This document shows positions 1 through 6,368 of a stretch of 8,060 nucleotides of DNA, piece after piece (the stretch's first letter is position 1; every line of letters starts with the position of its first letter). Where the stretch lies: NCBI GenBank assembly GCA_021160865.1, contig JAGHBS010000235.1:1-8060 (forward strand), read 5' to 3'. Source of the stretch: Planctomycetota bacterium (GTDB taxonomy: Bacteria; Planctomycetota; Phycisphaerae; SM23-33). Position numbers and translations under genes: made by a program. Below the pieces are notes generated by a model, which made no database searches, was not told the origin of the DNA, and saw only the letters and a list, made by a program, of their open reading frames with translations.

Positions 1-1023
1 ATCGTGCGTGAGGGCATCGGCTTCTTTCTCGCTCAAACCGTAATCTCGCCTATACCGTGTCTTCCTGGCCATCGGCAGTTCGCCAATCTCGGCAGATATC
101 CGCTCACGCCAGGATTTGTCAACTATTACCGGAACCAAATCCGGATCGGGAAAGTACCTGTAATCGTGCGCTTCTTCCTTGCCCCTCTGGAATTCGCAGA
201 TGCCTAAATCATCGCGATAGCCCCAATTCTGCTTGCCTAACCGTTCAAGCGACCAATCCTTACCGAGTTTGGCAATCTGTTGGCGATGATACTCGATAAC
301 CCATTCGACCGTTCGTTCCAATGAACGGAAACTATTGAGATTTTTCACCTCGAAGATGGGCGTAAAATATCCTGCCGATTCAACAAAAACTCGATCAGGC
401 TGACCAATCCACATTGATATGTTTGGCTCGAACCGCATTTGCCCTTTTTCCATATCTGCCTGGGACACGCCGAGCCATCGCACCAACCGCTGCATGTACC
501 GAGCGTAACTCATCACCTCCTCAACGCTATTCATGTGCGGATGAGAAACGATTTCAAGCAACGGCACGCCTGCCCGATTCAAATCAACCCCCGTATGAGC
601 AGGAAATTCATGAATGTTCTTACCGGCATCTTCTTCAAGGTGCGCCCGGATAATCCCAATCCGCTTGGTCCGACCGTCGGAAAGCGGTATCTCAAGGAAG
701 CCATCAACAGCCAAGGGCAAATCGTACTGACTTATCTGGTAATTCTTGGGTAAGTCCGGATAGTAATACCCCTTGCGGTCCCATTTGGTAAAATCTGGAA
801 TGGTACAATTCAACGCGAGGCCGACCTTGATTGCATAATCAACCGCCTTTTTATTTATCACTGGCAAGGCTCCAGGCATGCCGATGCAGACCGGACAAGT
901 ATGCGTATTAGGCTCATCACCGAAGCGATTCAGGCATCGGCAGAACATCTTGGTCTGCGTAGCCAACTCGACGTGTATCTCCAAGCCTATAACAGGCAGG
1001 ATATTGTTTGACGACTCAATCAT
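1..1023 (-). CDS. gatB: Aspartyl/glutamyl-tRNA(Asn/Gln) amidotransferase subunit B (C-terminus cut by window edge)
   Basis: GatB binds the mischarged Glu-tRNA(Gln) or Asp-tRNA(Asn), phosphorylates the acyl group with ATP and receives ammonia from GatA, in the cytoplasm. The visible 341 residues include IGLEIHVEL (12-20), a four-cysteine putative zinc site (C28, C30, C43, C46, pattern CxC...CPVC), DRKGYYYPDLPKNYQISQYD (82-101), the HLEEDAGK segment (128-135), VKNLNSFRS (226-234) and DYRYFPDPD (287-295). Family members are about 480-500 residues, so about 140-150 residues (helical and tail domains) lie beyond position 1. The ATG at 1023-1021 is fixed by an in-frame TGA two codons upstream; the ribosome site is weak (AGGGAAG). 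It is the last visible gene of the gatC-gatA-SDR-gatB run. Residues 197-203 read RFEPNIS rather than the common RCDxNxS, which I associate with planctomycetes. Identity is near certain. Confidence 0.97.
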   Translation of the reverse strand, partial: MIESSNNILPVIGLEIHVELATQTKMFCRCLNRFGDEPNTHTCPVCIGMPGALPVINKKAVDYAIKVGLALNCTIPDFTKWDRKGYYYPDLPKNYQISQYDLPLAVDGFLEIPLSDGRTKRIGIIRAHLEEDAGKNIHEFPAHTGVDLNRAGVPLLEIVSHPHMNSVEEVMSYARYMQRLVRWLGVSQADMEKGQMRFEPNISMWIGQPDRVFVESAGYFTPIFEVKNLNSFRSLERTVEWVIEYHRQQIAKLGKDWSLERLGKQNWGYRDDLGICEFQRGKEEAHDYRYFPDPDLVPVIVDKSWRERISAEIGELPMARKTRYRRDYGLSEKEADALTHD

Positions 1024-1084
1024 TGCTCATCTTCCCTGATACTCTTCTTCCAGCCATAATGTCTTTTTAATTTTCCTCGTTTAC

Positions 1085-1852
1085 CTAACGCACCAGATAC
1101 CCCCCATCAACTACAATTGTTGCACCGGTGATATATCTACCTGCATCAGAAGCCAGTAAAAGCATCGCTCCGGTAAGTTCGATCGGCTCACCCCATCTAC
1201 CAAGCGGGATATGTGCGATGATTTCGGCATTACGCTTGGGGTCTTCCTGAAGCGGGCGGGTCATATCCGTCCTGAAATATCCCGGGGCAATGGCGTTTAC
1301 CGTGATTCCACGATGCGCCCACTCGTTAGCCAACGAGCGCGTCAAGCCGAGTATGCCTGACTTGGCAGCGGTATAACCGACAATCGTCCAGCCAGCCAGG
1401 AAACTCGACAGACTCGCCACGTTTATAATCCGCCCGCCCTTATCCCACATCAATCTTGCTGCTTGCTGGGACAAATCGAAGGCAGCTGTCAGATGTACCT
1501 CCAGAATCTTCCGCCATTGCTCCATGGGGAAATCAATTGCAGGGGCGCGGTGCGTGATACCTGCATTATTCACAAGGATATCAATTCCGCCGATTCGCTC
1601 GGCAGCCTGGTTAATCAGCCCGTATCGGGCATGGTCGTCGGACAAATCACGACTAATCACGACGATTTTGCGGCCAAATTCCTTAGCCGCCTCAGCTGCT
1701 TCAGGCGCATCGGCATGCCGAGAGATAACAGCGACATCAGCCCCTGCTGCCAGTAGCGCCTTGGTAAACTCCAGACCAAGCCCGCGATTACCACCAGTGA
1801 CAACCGCTCGTTTACCATCGAGATTGAATTGCGAAAGGTAAGGATTCATCAC
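1085..1852 (-). CDS. KduD-like short-chain dehydrogenase/reductase (SDR)
   Basis: A classical SDR of 255 residues, the usual length for the family; a cytoplasmic NAD(P)-dependent oxidoreductase. It shows the cofactor motif TGGNRGLG (19-26), DL (69-70), NNAG (95-98), catalytic S147 and Y160-x3-K164, and a C-terminal half (NEWA, VNAIAPGY, IPLGRWGEP, VVDGGYLVR) that closely resembles recalled E. coli KduD (2-dehydro-3-deoxy-gluconate 5-dehydrogenase). Gluconate 5-dehydrogenase or another sugar-acid or polyol dehydrogenase is equally possible, so no symbol is given. S44-R45 after the second strand and R23 in the glycine loop suggest NADP(H) preference. The position usually held by catalytic Asn is H120. 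The start is GTG 1852 or ATG 1849, with GTAGGTG upstream suiting either; a TGA sits two codons before the GTG. It lies between gatA (75 bases upstream) and gatB (61 bases downstream), a context with no obvious tie to sugar metabolism. Confidence 0.93.
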   Translation of the reverse strand: MMNPYLSQFNLDGKRAVVTGGNRGLGLEFTKALLAAGADVAVISRHADAPEAAEAAKEFGRKIVVISRDLSDDHARYGLINQAAERIGGIDILVNNAGITHRAPAIDFPMEQWRKILEVHLTAAFDLSQQAARLMWDKGGRIINVASLSSFLAGWTIVGYTAAKSGILGLTRSLANEWAHRGITVNAIAPGYFRTDMTRPLQEDPKRNAEIIAHIPLGRWGEPIELTGAMLLLASDAGRYITGATIVVDGGYLVR

Positions 1853-1927
1853 CCATCACACCTACATCCATTCACCACATCTATTGGACGCTATCATTCC
1901 AATCATTTTCCTTGAATCCCAACGATT

Positions 1928-3442
1928 CTACGCATCCTCGATTAATTCAGGCTTCAATTGTCCAAGGCCGATTGTTTGCTCCAAGACGCGGGCTGCCTGG
2001 AGAAGGGTTTGCTCGTCGAATACATTCGCAAGTAATTGAACTGCCAATGGCAGATTTGACTTACTCAATCCGACGGGTATGGAAATTCCTGGAATGCCTG
2101 CCAGATTTGCCCCGATGGTAAAAACGTCGCTCAGGTACATCTTCAGCGGGTCATCGGTCTTTTGCCCGATGGGAAATGCCAATTCCGGTGCCGTCGGACA
2201 AAGCAGGACGTCGCATTTCTCAAAAGCAGCGTCGAAATCATTCTTGATTAGCCGTCTGACCTTCAATGCCTTGAGGTAATACGCATCATAATAGCCGGCT
2301 GATAGTGCATATGTGCCAAGCATGATCCTTCGTTTTACCTCGTCGCCGAAACCTTCTGCCCGCGTCTTACTGTAAAGTTCGATAATATCGTTGACTTTCT
2401 GAGAGGTGCGTCTGCCGTAATGAACTCCATCGTATCGGGCAAGGTTGCTCGATGCTTCCGATGTAGCAATGAGGTAATAACACGCAATTGCATAGGATGT
2501 AATTCTGCCTGCTGAATCAATGTCAATCCTGCTATGGGGTAAGGAAACCTCGATTATTTCCGCCCCTGCCTTATCGAAAATTTCAATCGCTTTCTCGAGG
2601 GCATCAATGACCTCCTGATCAATTGAATCATGCTGGAACTCTTTTACAATTCCGACACGAAGTCTTTTATTAATCGAATCGTCCAAAGCAGCAAGATAAT
2701 TCGGAACAGGTTCGTCAACGCTGGTGGAATCGCGCGCATCATGCCCCGCAATTACTTCCAGCAGAAGGGCAGCATCCTTCACGTCGCGGGTGATTGGGCC
2801 AATCTGATCGAGGCTTGAACCGTACGCCACGAGCCCGTACCTGCTGACTCGTCCATAAGTAGGTTTCAGTCCGACAACACCACAAAAGGCAGCCGGCTGG
2901 CGGATTGAACCACCGGTATCAGAACCAAGTGCTGCGACACACATCCTCCCTGCCACTGCAGCAGCAGAACCACCTGAAGACCCCCCAGGCACGCGGGAGG
3001 TGTCCCACGGATTGCGTGTGATGCCGAAGGCAGAGTTCTCCGTCGAAGAACCCATTGCAAACTCGTCCATATTGGTCTTGCCGAGGATTATCGCATCGGC
3101 TTCAATGAGTTTCTCTACGACAGTAGCATCATAAGGCGAGCGAAAATTATCGAGTATCCTTGAAGAACACGTCGTTAGCCCAAATGATGTGCAGATATTG
3201 TCCTTTATCGCCAACGGCAGACCGGCAAGTAATCCTAACTGCTCACCTGCAGATCGTTTCTTATCTATCTGTTCTGCCCGCTGTAATGCCTCCTCGGTAA
3301 ATACTTGATTATAGGCACAAATCTTCGGATTTAACGACTCGATAGCGTCGAGATAGCTACGCGTAGCCTCCGTGGCAGAGACCTCCCCCGTCGCAATGGC
3401 ATCGCGTAGTTCAAGTGCAGATAATTCGATTATCTTACTCAT
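1928..3442 (-). CDS. gatA: Aspartyl/glutamyl-tRNA(Asn/Gln) amidotransferase subunit A (glutaminase)
   Basis: GatA is the amidase-signature glutaminase of the GatCAB complex: it releases ammonia from glutamine (or asparagine) and passes it through a tunnel to GatB. The 504-residue protein has the complete Ser-cisSer-Lys triad: K80 in PLAIKDN, S155 in VPGGSSGGSAAAV and S179 in GSDTGGSIRQPA, each one residue beyond the numbering known for the S. aureus enzyme. Also present are GLKPTYGRVSRYGL (191-204), SLDQIGP (210-216) and EASSNLARYDGVHYG (329-343). Between LPH (301-303) and YAIA (317-320) there are about 11 residues more than in typical GatA, which reads LPHTKYA there. The start ATG overlaps the gatC stop (ATGA), and GGAG at 3453-3450 gives a 7-base spacing, so translation is probably coupled to gatC. 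The stop is TAG. Confidence 0.98.
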   Translation of the reverse strand: MSKIIELSALELRDAIATGEVSATEATRSYLDAIESLNPKICAYNQVFTEEALQRAEQIDKKRSAGEQLGLLAGLPLAIKDNICTSFGLTTCSSRILDNFRSPYDATVVEKLIEADAIILGKTNMDEFAMGSSTENSAFGITRNPWDTSRVPGGSSGGSAAAVAGRMCVAALGSDTGGSIRQPAAFCGVVGLKPTYGRVSRYGLVAYGSSLDQIGPITRDVKDAALLLEVIAGHDARDSTSVDEPVPNYLAALDDSINKRLRVGIVKEFQHDSIDQEVIDALEKAIEIFDKAGAEIIEVSLPHSRIDIDSAGRITSYAIACYYLIATSEASSNLARYDGVHYGRRTSQKVNDIIELYSKTRAEGFGDEVKRRIMLGTYALSAGYYDAYYLKALKVRRLIKNDFDAAFEKCDVLLCPTAPELAFPIGQKTDDPLKMYLSDVFTIGANLAGIPGISIPVGLSKSNLPLAVQLLANVFDEQTLLQAARVLEQTIGLGQLKPELIEDA

Positions 3443-3744
3443 TGGGACTCTCCAATGACCTTGGGAACCTTATAGAGATTCCCCAGCCGAGCTGGCGCAT
3501 TAGCCAATGCCTTTTCGACCGAGAGCGATTCACCTGCCTTATCATCAGCCAGTACGTTCGAAATATCCAATGCATGTGCCATCGGCTCGACACCGTCAGT
3601 GTCAAGTTCTTTCAACATATCAACATAAGATAAGATGTCAGCAAACTGTTTGCCGAAGCGTGAAATCTGCTCATCGGTCAACTCAATCCGACTTATCAGC
3701 GCAATGTGCCGAATGAATTCCTCGTTTATCTCACTCTGCTTCAT
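3439..3744 (-). CDS. gatC: Aspartyl/glutamyl-tRNA(Asn/Gln) amidotransferase subunit C
   Basis: GatC is the small subunit that wraps around the GatA-GatB interface and is needed for assembly of the amidotransferase. The product has 101 residues, near the usual 95-100. The N-terminal part has the family pattern EFIRHIALISRIELTDEQI (9-27), followed by a helix with ILSYVDMLKELDTDGVEPM (37-55). The C-terminal part reads SLSVEKALANAPARLGNLYK (73-92) and ends in VPKVIGESQ. The ATG at 3744 is preceded by GTGAGGA (3759-3753) with 8 bases spacing, a good ribosome site. It is the first gene of the minus-strand gat cluster and shares 4 bases with gatA. A promoter candidate lies about 40 bases upstream of the start. 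Confidence 0.96.
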   Translation of the reverse strand: MKQSEINEEFIRHIALISRIELTDEQISRFGKQFADILSYVDMLKELDTDGVEPMAHALDISNVLADDKAGESLSVEKALANAPARLGNLYKVPKVIGESQ

Positions 3745-3782
3745 GGCTCAAATCCTCACTAAGACTGATAACGACTTTTATA

Positions 3783-3811
3783 ATGATGTAGAATGGTTGA
3801 TTTCATGTCAA
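3783..3811 (-). promoter_or_regulatory. Candidate sigma70 promoter of the gatC-gatA-SDR-gatB cluster
   Basis: On the minus strand, TTGACA (3811-3806, perfect -35) is followed after 17 bases by CATCAT (3788-3783), which matches 4 of 6 positions of TATAAT. Transcription would start near 3776, giving a leader of about 32 bases that includes the GTGAGGA ribosome site of gatC. The weak -10 keeps the confidence moderate. Confidence 0.5.
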
Positions 3812-3827
3812 TAAAAGCCGATAAATG

Positions 3828-3850
3828 ATAAAGATAAAAAGCATCTTTAT
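3828..3850. repeat. 8-bp inverted repeat between the divergent gatC and infA promoters
   Basis: ATAAAGAT (3828-3835) and ATCTTTAT (3843-3850) are perfect inverted arms around a 7-base centre. The right arm ends on the first base of the infA -35 box, and the left arm lies 16 bases upstream of the gat -35 box. It could be an operator for a dimeric regulator, but AT-rich inverted repeats also arise by chance. It lacks the GC stem and T-tract expected of a terminator. Confidence 0.4.
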
Positions 3851-3878
3851 TGACCTTTGCAAAAACTGCAGTTATAGT
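3850..3878 (+). promoter_or_regulatory. Candidate sigma70 promoter of infA
   Basis: TTGACC (3850-3855) and TATAGT (3873-3878) are separated by exactly 17 bases and each match 5 of 6 consensus positions. Transcription would begin near 3885, so the infA leader would be only about 20 bases. This is the strongest promoter match in the window, as expected for a highly expressed initiation factor. Confidence 0.7.
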
Positions 3879-3906
3879 TCAATCATTATTGATACGAAAA
3901 TAGGCT

Positions 3907-4134
3907 ATGGGAAAGGCACAATACATAGAGACTGAGGCACGGGTTCTGGAGGCCCTGCCCAATGCCATGTTCCGCCTGGAAGTCCAACTGGGCAACAAGA
4001 CCCATCAGCTAATTGGACACATCTCCGGACGGATGCGTCGAAATTATATCCGCATTCTACCTGGCGATCGTGTCATCGTCCAGATAAGCCCATATGATCT
4101 GACCAAGGGCAGAATCGTTTATCGGCAAAAATAA
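3907..4134 (+). CDS. infA: Translation initiation factor IF-1
   Basis: IF-1 is an S1/OB-fold protein that binds the A site of the 30S subunit and helps IF-2 and IF-3 during initiation. The 75-residue product has the family landmarks VLEALPNAMFRLEV (13-26), GHISGRMRRNYIRILPGDRV (37-56) and SPYDLTKGRIVYR (61-73). E. coli IF-1 has 72 residues; the three extra ones here fall in the strand/turn QLGNKTHQLI (27-36). The ATG is set by an in-frame TAG two codons upstream. There is no convincing Shine-Dalgarno: the only AGG is 2 bases before the ATG, so with the predicted start site the leader is short and unstructured. It is divergent from gatC and convergent with the PHP gene downstream. Confidence 0.97.
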   Translation: MGKAQYIETEARVLEALPNAMFRLEVQLGNKTHQLIGHISGRMRRNYIRILPGDRVIVQISPYDLTKGRIVYRQK

Positions 4135-4182
4135 TCTTTATCCCGCCTTTACAAAAGTTGCCTCGAATCGCATCTCAGTAAG

Positions 4183-4788
4183 TCAGCCAAAGACGCAATT
4201 ATCATACGCCCTTTCAAGAATAACCTTTCGTATATCGCCGGGACTTTCGATTGGATAATGTGTCTCAATCCAAAATTGATTTATATCCGCCAAACTATGG
4301 ACATCACCGGTATTGACTATTGGTAGGTTCAACCTTTTTGATACTTCCAGTGCCATTTCTGCATCAGGATGTTTGTGATTGCCGCTGTAATACTCAATAG
4401 CATCCGGCAAGATTTTGCTCTTGAGTATTTCGGCACCGCCTGCCCATCGGAAAGGGTGAGCTAATACACTCAGGCAGCCGTCCTGTCGGGACTTTTGGAG
4501 AATCTGCTCTGCAGAGCGGAGTTTGAGATATTCCGAATCGGTCGTACCAAGAACCAATATATGTTGCGAACCATCGACACCAGTACTTAATTCCACACCC
4601 GGGAAAATCCTTATTTCTGGAAAACCACTCTGGAGTTGAGCAATTTCCTCATCACTCCAAACGGCATTATGCTCGGTGATAAAAACGGCATCATATCCTG
4701 TCTGTATCAGCCGTTCCATCATCGCTGCCGGCGTATTCTGGCTGCAGGCACTATATCGACTTGTATGCAGGTGCAATTCTACTTTCAT
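4183..4788 (-). CDS. Small PHP-domain metal-dependent hydrolase
   Basis: A single-domain PHP protein of 201 residues. PHP proteins are metal-dependent phosphoesterases acting on phosphorylated small molecules or nucleic acids; the substrate here cannot be read from sequence. A full set of likely metal ligands is visible: H6 and H8 (ELHLHTS), E39-H40 (ITEHN), E66 (FPGVE), H76 (SQHILVLG), H111 (LAHPFR), D162 and H164 (NTGDVHS). There is no signal peptide, membrane segment or fused polymerase domain, so it is probably a free cytoplasmic enzyme. The ATG at 4788 is preceded by AAGGAAGGA with about 10 bases spacing. It follows asnS by 65 bases on the same strand and I found no convincing promoter in that gap, so the two may be co-transcribed. 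Alternative roles include nucleotide or oligonucleotide phosphatase or a histidinol-phosphatase-like enzyme. Confidence 0.9.
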   Translation of the reverse strand: MKVELHLHTSRYSACSQNTPAAMMERLIQTGYDAVFITEHNAVWSDEEIAQLQSGFPEIRIFPGVELSTGVDGSQHILVLGTTDSEYLKLRSAEQILQKSRQDGCLSVLAHPFRWAGGAEILKSKILPDAIEYYSGNHKHPDAEMALEVSKRLNLPIVNTGDVHSLADINQFWIETHYPIESPGDIRKVILERAYDNCVFG

Positions 4789-4853
4789 TCCCGAAACATC
4801 CTTCCTTTACTTATCGAAATCGGCTATCTGCAAATAATCAATTGGACGGAAGA

Positions 4854-6230
4854 TCAAAATTCTGCCCAGCGGGGTGTGCGAGGAAATGGGATAACATCGC
4901 GGATATTGCTCATACCGGTAGCAAATAGAATTGTCCTTTCAAATCCCAAGCCAAATCCTGCGTGTGGCACCGTGCCGTACCGACGCAGGTCAAGATACCA
5001 CCAATAATCATCAGGATTCATCCCCAAAGATTCCATCCTACTGATTAGAACATCCAGTCGTTCCTCTCGCTGTGAACCGCCGATAATCTCACCAATCTTC
5101 GGCACCAGTACATCCATCGCTGCTACCGTTTTACCATCGTCGTTCACTCGCATGTAGAACGGCTTTATCGAGGCAGGATAATCGGTAATTATCACCGGTT
5201 TATTAAAAGTCTCCTCAGTTAAAAATCTCTCATGCTCAGTCTGAATATCTTTTCCCCATTCGGGGGGAAATTGCCAATCACGATTCGCTTTTTTCAAAAT
5301 CTCCATCGCATCAGTATAACTCATACGGACAAATTCACTTTGTACAACGTTTTCAAGCCTCTCGATAACATTCTCATCTATCCACTTGTTGAAGAATTCC
5401 ATATCCTCCCGACAGCGTTCGAGGATGGTCTGGAAAATATACTTCAGGAACTCTTCGGCAAGGTCGGCATCATCGGTAAGATCACAGAACGCCATCTCAG
5501 GTTCAACCATCCAAAACTCTGCAAGGTGTCGAGGGGTATTGGAATTCTCAGCACGGAAGGTCGGCCCGAAGGTATATACTCTTCCCAAGGCACAGGCGTA
5601 GGCTTCAGCCTCCAATTGACCCGAAACCGTCAGGTTCGTCTTACAGCCGAAGAAGTCCTTCTCAAAATCCTCCTGACCTGGCTCAAGCGTGGTCACGCGG
5701 AACATCTGACCTGCACCTTCACAATCGCTGGTTGTGATTATCGGCGTATGCAGGTATATAAATCCACGTGATTGGAAAAACTCGTGAATAGCTAAAGACA
5801 TTGTGCTGCGCACACGGGCGATAGCACCGAAGGTGTTAGTACGCGGGCGAAGATGCGCCTGCGTGCGAAGAAACTCAAAACTATGCCTCTTGGGCTGAAT
5901 CGGATAATTCTCCGGATCGCACCAGCCTACCACATGAACCTCATCAGCCTGAACTTCTACAGGTTGACCGGCTCCGGGGCTCTCAACCAGCTTACCCTTG
6001 ACGATTATCGAACAGCCAGTCGTTAAATGAACAACCTCCGTCTCGTAATTTGGCAGTGTCGGCGTGGCGACTACTTGCAGCGTCGAAAAGCAAGAACCAT
6101 CATTGACGGTGATAAAACTCAAGGGATTTTTGCCCTTATGATTTCGCACCGTCCTGACCCAACCTGCAACTTCCACTGCCGTACCAATGGGTACATTCGT
6201 CAAAACATCCTTTATTAGCATCCTATCCAT
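4854..6230 (-). CDS. asnS: Asparaginyl-tRNA synthetase
   Basis: This class IIb synthetase charges tRNA(Asn) with asparagine using ATP. The 458-residue product is close to the usual 460. An N-terminal OB-fold anticodon-binding domain (about 17-105, starting VEVAGWVRTVRNHKGK) is followed by the catalytic core: motif 1 around 141-165, motif 2 with FRAENSNTPRHLAEFWMVEP (225-244), and motif 3 GFGLGFERT (425-433), ending FPRTPRWAEF. The AEFWMVEPE form of motif 2 marks an AsnRS rather than an AspRS. Because the OB domain is intact, it is not the truncated asparagine synthetase-type paralog. The first ATG is chosen because AGGAGG (6241-6236) lies 5 bases before it; the next in-frame ATG (codon 4) would be 14 bases away. 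The PHP gene follows downstream and a DUF3604 gene diverges upstream. Confidence 0.98.
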   Translation of the reverse strand: MDRMLIKDVLTNVPIGTAVEVAGWVRTVRNHKGKNPLSFITVNDGSCFSTLQVVATPTLPNYETEVVHLTTGCSIIVKGKLVESPGAGQPVEVQADEVHVVGWCDPENYPIQPKRHSFEFLRTQAHLRPRTNTFGAIARVRSTMSLAIHEFFQSRGFIYLHTPIITTSDCEGAGQMFRVTTLEPGQEDFEKDFFGCKTNLTVSGQLEAEAYACALGRVYTFGPTFRAENSNTPRHLAEFWMVEPEMAFCDLTDDADLAEEFLKYIFQTILERCREDMEFFNKWIDENVIERLENVVQSEFVRMSYTDAMEILKKANRDWQFPPEWGKDIQTEHERFLTEETFNKPVIITDYPASIKPFYMRVNDDGKTVAAMDVLVPKIGEIIGGSQREERLDVLISRMESLGMNPDDYWWYLDLRRYGTVPHAGFGLGFERTILFATGMSNIRDVIPFPRTPRWAEF

Positions 6231-6235
6231 AACCG

Positions 6236-6241
6236 CCTCCT
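6236..6241 (-). promoter_or_regulatory. Consensus Shine-Dalgarno of asnS
   Basis: The minus strand reads AGGAGG, 5 bases before the ATG at 6230. It is the strongest ribosome site in the window and decides between the two nearby ATG codons (1 and 4) in favour of the first. Confidence 0.85.
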
Positions 6242-6267
6242 AATTCTTTATATTCCCCTGATTAGTC

Positions 6268-6297
6268 TTGCCAGTCAATCGGTTTAATCACTACAAT
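6268..6297 (+). promoter_or_regulatory. Candidate promoter of the DUF3604 gene
   Basis: TTGCCA (6268-6273) and TACAAT (6292-6297) match the sigma70 boxes at 5 of 6 positions each, with an 18-base spacer. Transcription would begin near 6304, leaving a leader of about 65 bases that carries AAGGAG at 6351-6356. No comparably good promoter for asnS was found on the opposite strand of this gap. Confidence 0.5.
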
Positions 6298-6330
6298 ACC
6301 CTACCATCAGTAGTAATCTATAAAACCGAT
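6278..6330. repeat. Nested inverted repeats in the asnS-DUF3604 gap
   Basis: ATCGGTTT (6278-6285) pairs perfectly with AAACCGAT (6323-6330), and inside it ACTAC (6290-6294) pairs with GTAGT (6310-6314). The element covers the candidate DUF3604 -10 box. It has no T-tract, so a terminator is unlikely; it could be a DNA operator, a structured part of an asnS leader if that transcript starts beyond 6330, or chance. Confidence 0.3.
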
Positions 6331-6368
6331 AACCCCTGTTTATTCCAAGAAAGGAGAAGTGTGTAAGA

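Noticed and set aside
1016..1057. 13-codon minus-strand mini-ORF whose TGA overlaps the gatB start, possible coupled leader peptide
   Set aside because: No ribosome site at useful distance (GAGG is too far upstream) and no residue bias such as a run of one amino acid; probably chance.
1463..1841. Two overlapping plus-strand open frames of about 100 codons
   Set aside because: Both are antisense to the SDR gene, which has complete family motifs; neither has a recognisable product.
1883..1903. Hairpin ATTGGA / TCCAAT in the gatA-SDR gap as a possible terminator
   Set aside because: Only six pairs with a 9-base loop and no T-tract in the transcribed direction.
4124..4162. GGCAA / TTGCC pairing after infA as a terminator between the convergent genes
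   Set aside because: Five pairs across a 29-base loop and no T-run; too weak to call.
4789..4853. Independent promoter for the PHP gene in the asnS-PHP gap
   Set aside because: TTGATT is present, but no acceptable -10 box follows at 16-18 bases.
5232..5771. 179-codon open frame on the plus strand
   Set aside because: It lies entirely antisense to the asnS coding sequence, its translation resembles no family I know, and the AsnRS frame carries all conserved motifs.
6231..6368. T-box riboswitch upstream of asnS
   Set aside because: The gap is short and lacks the conserved T-box antiterminator sequence and a terminator stem, and T-boxes are not expected in the suggested phylum.
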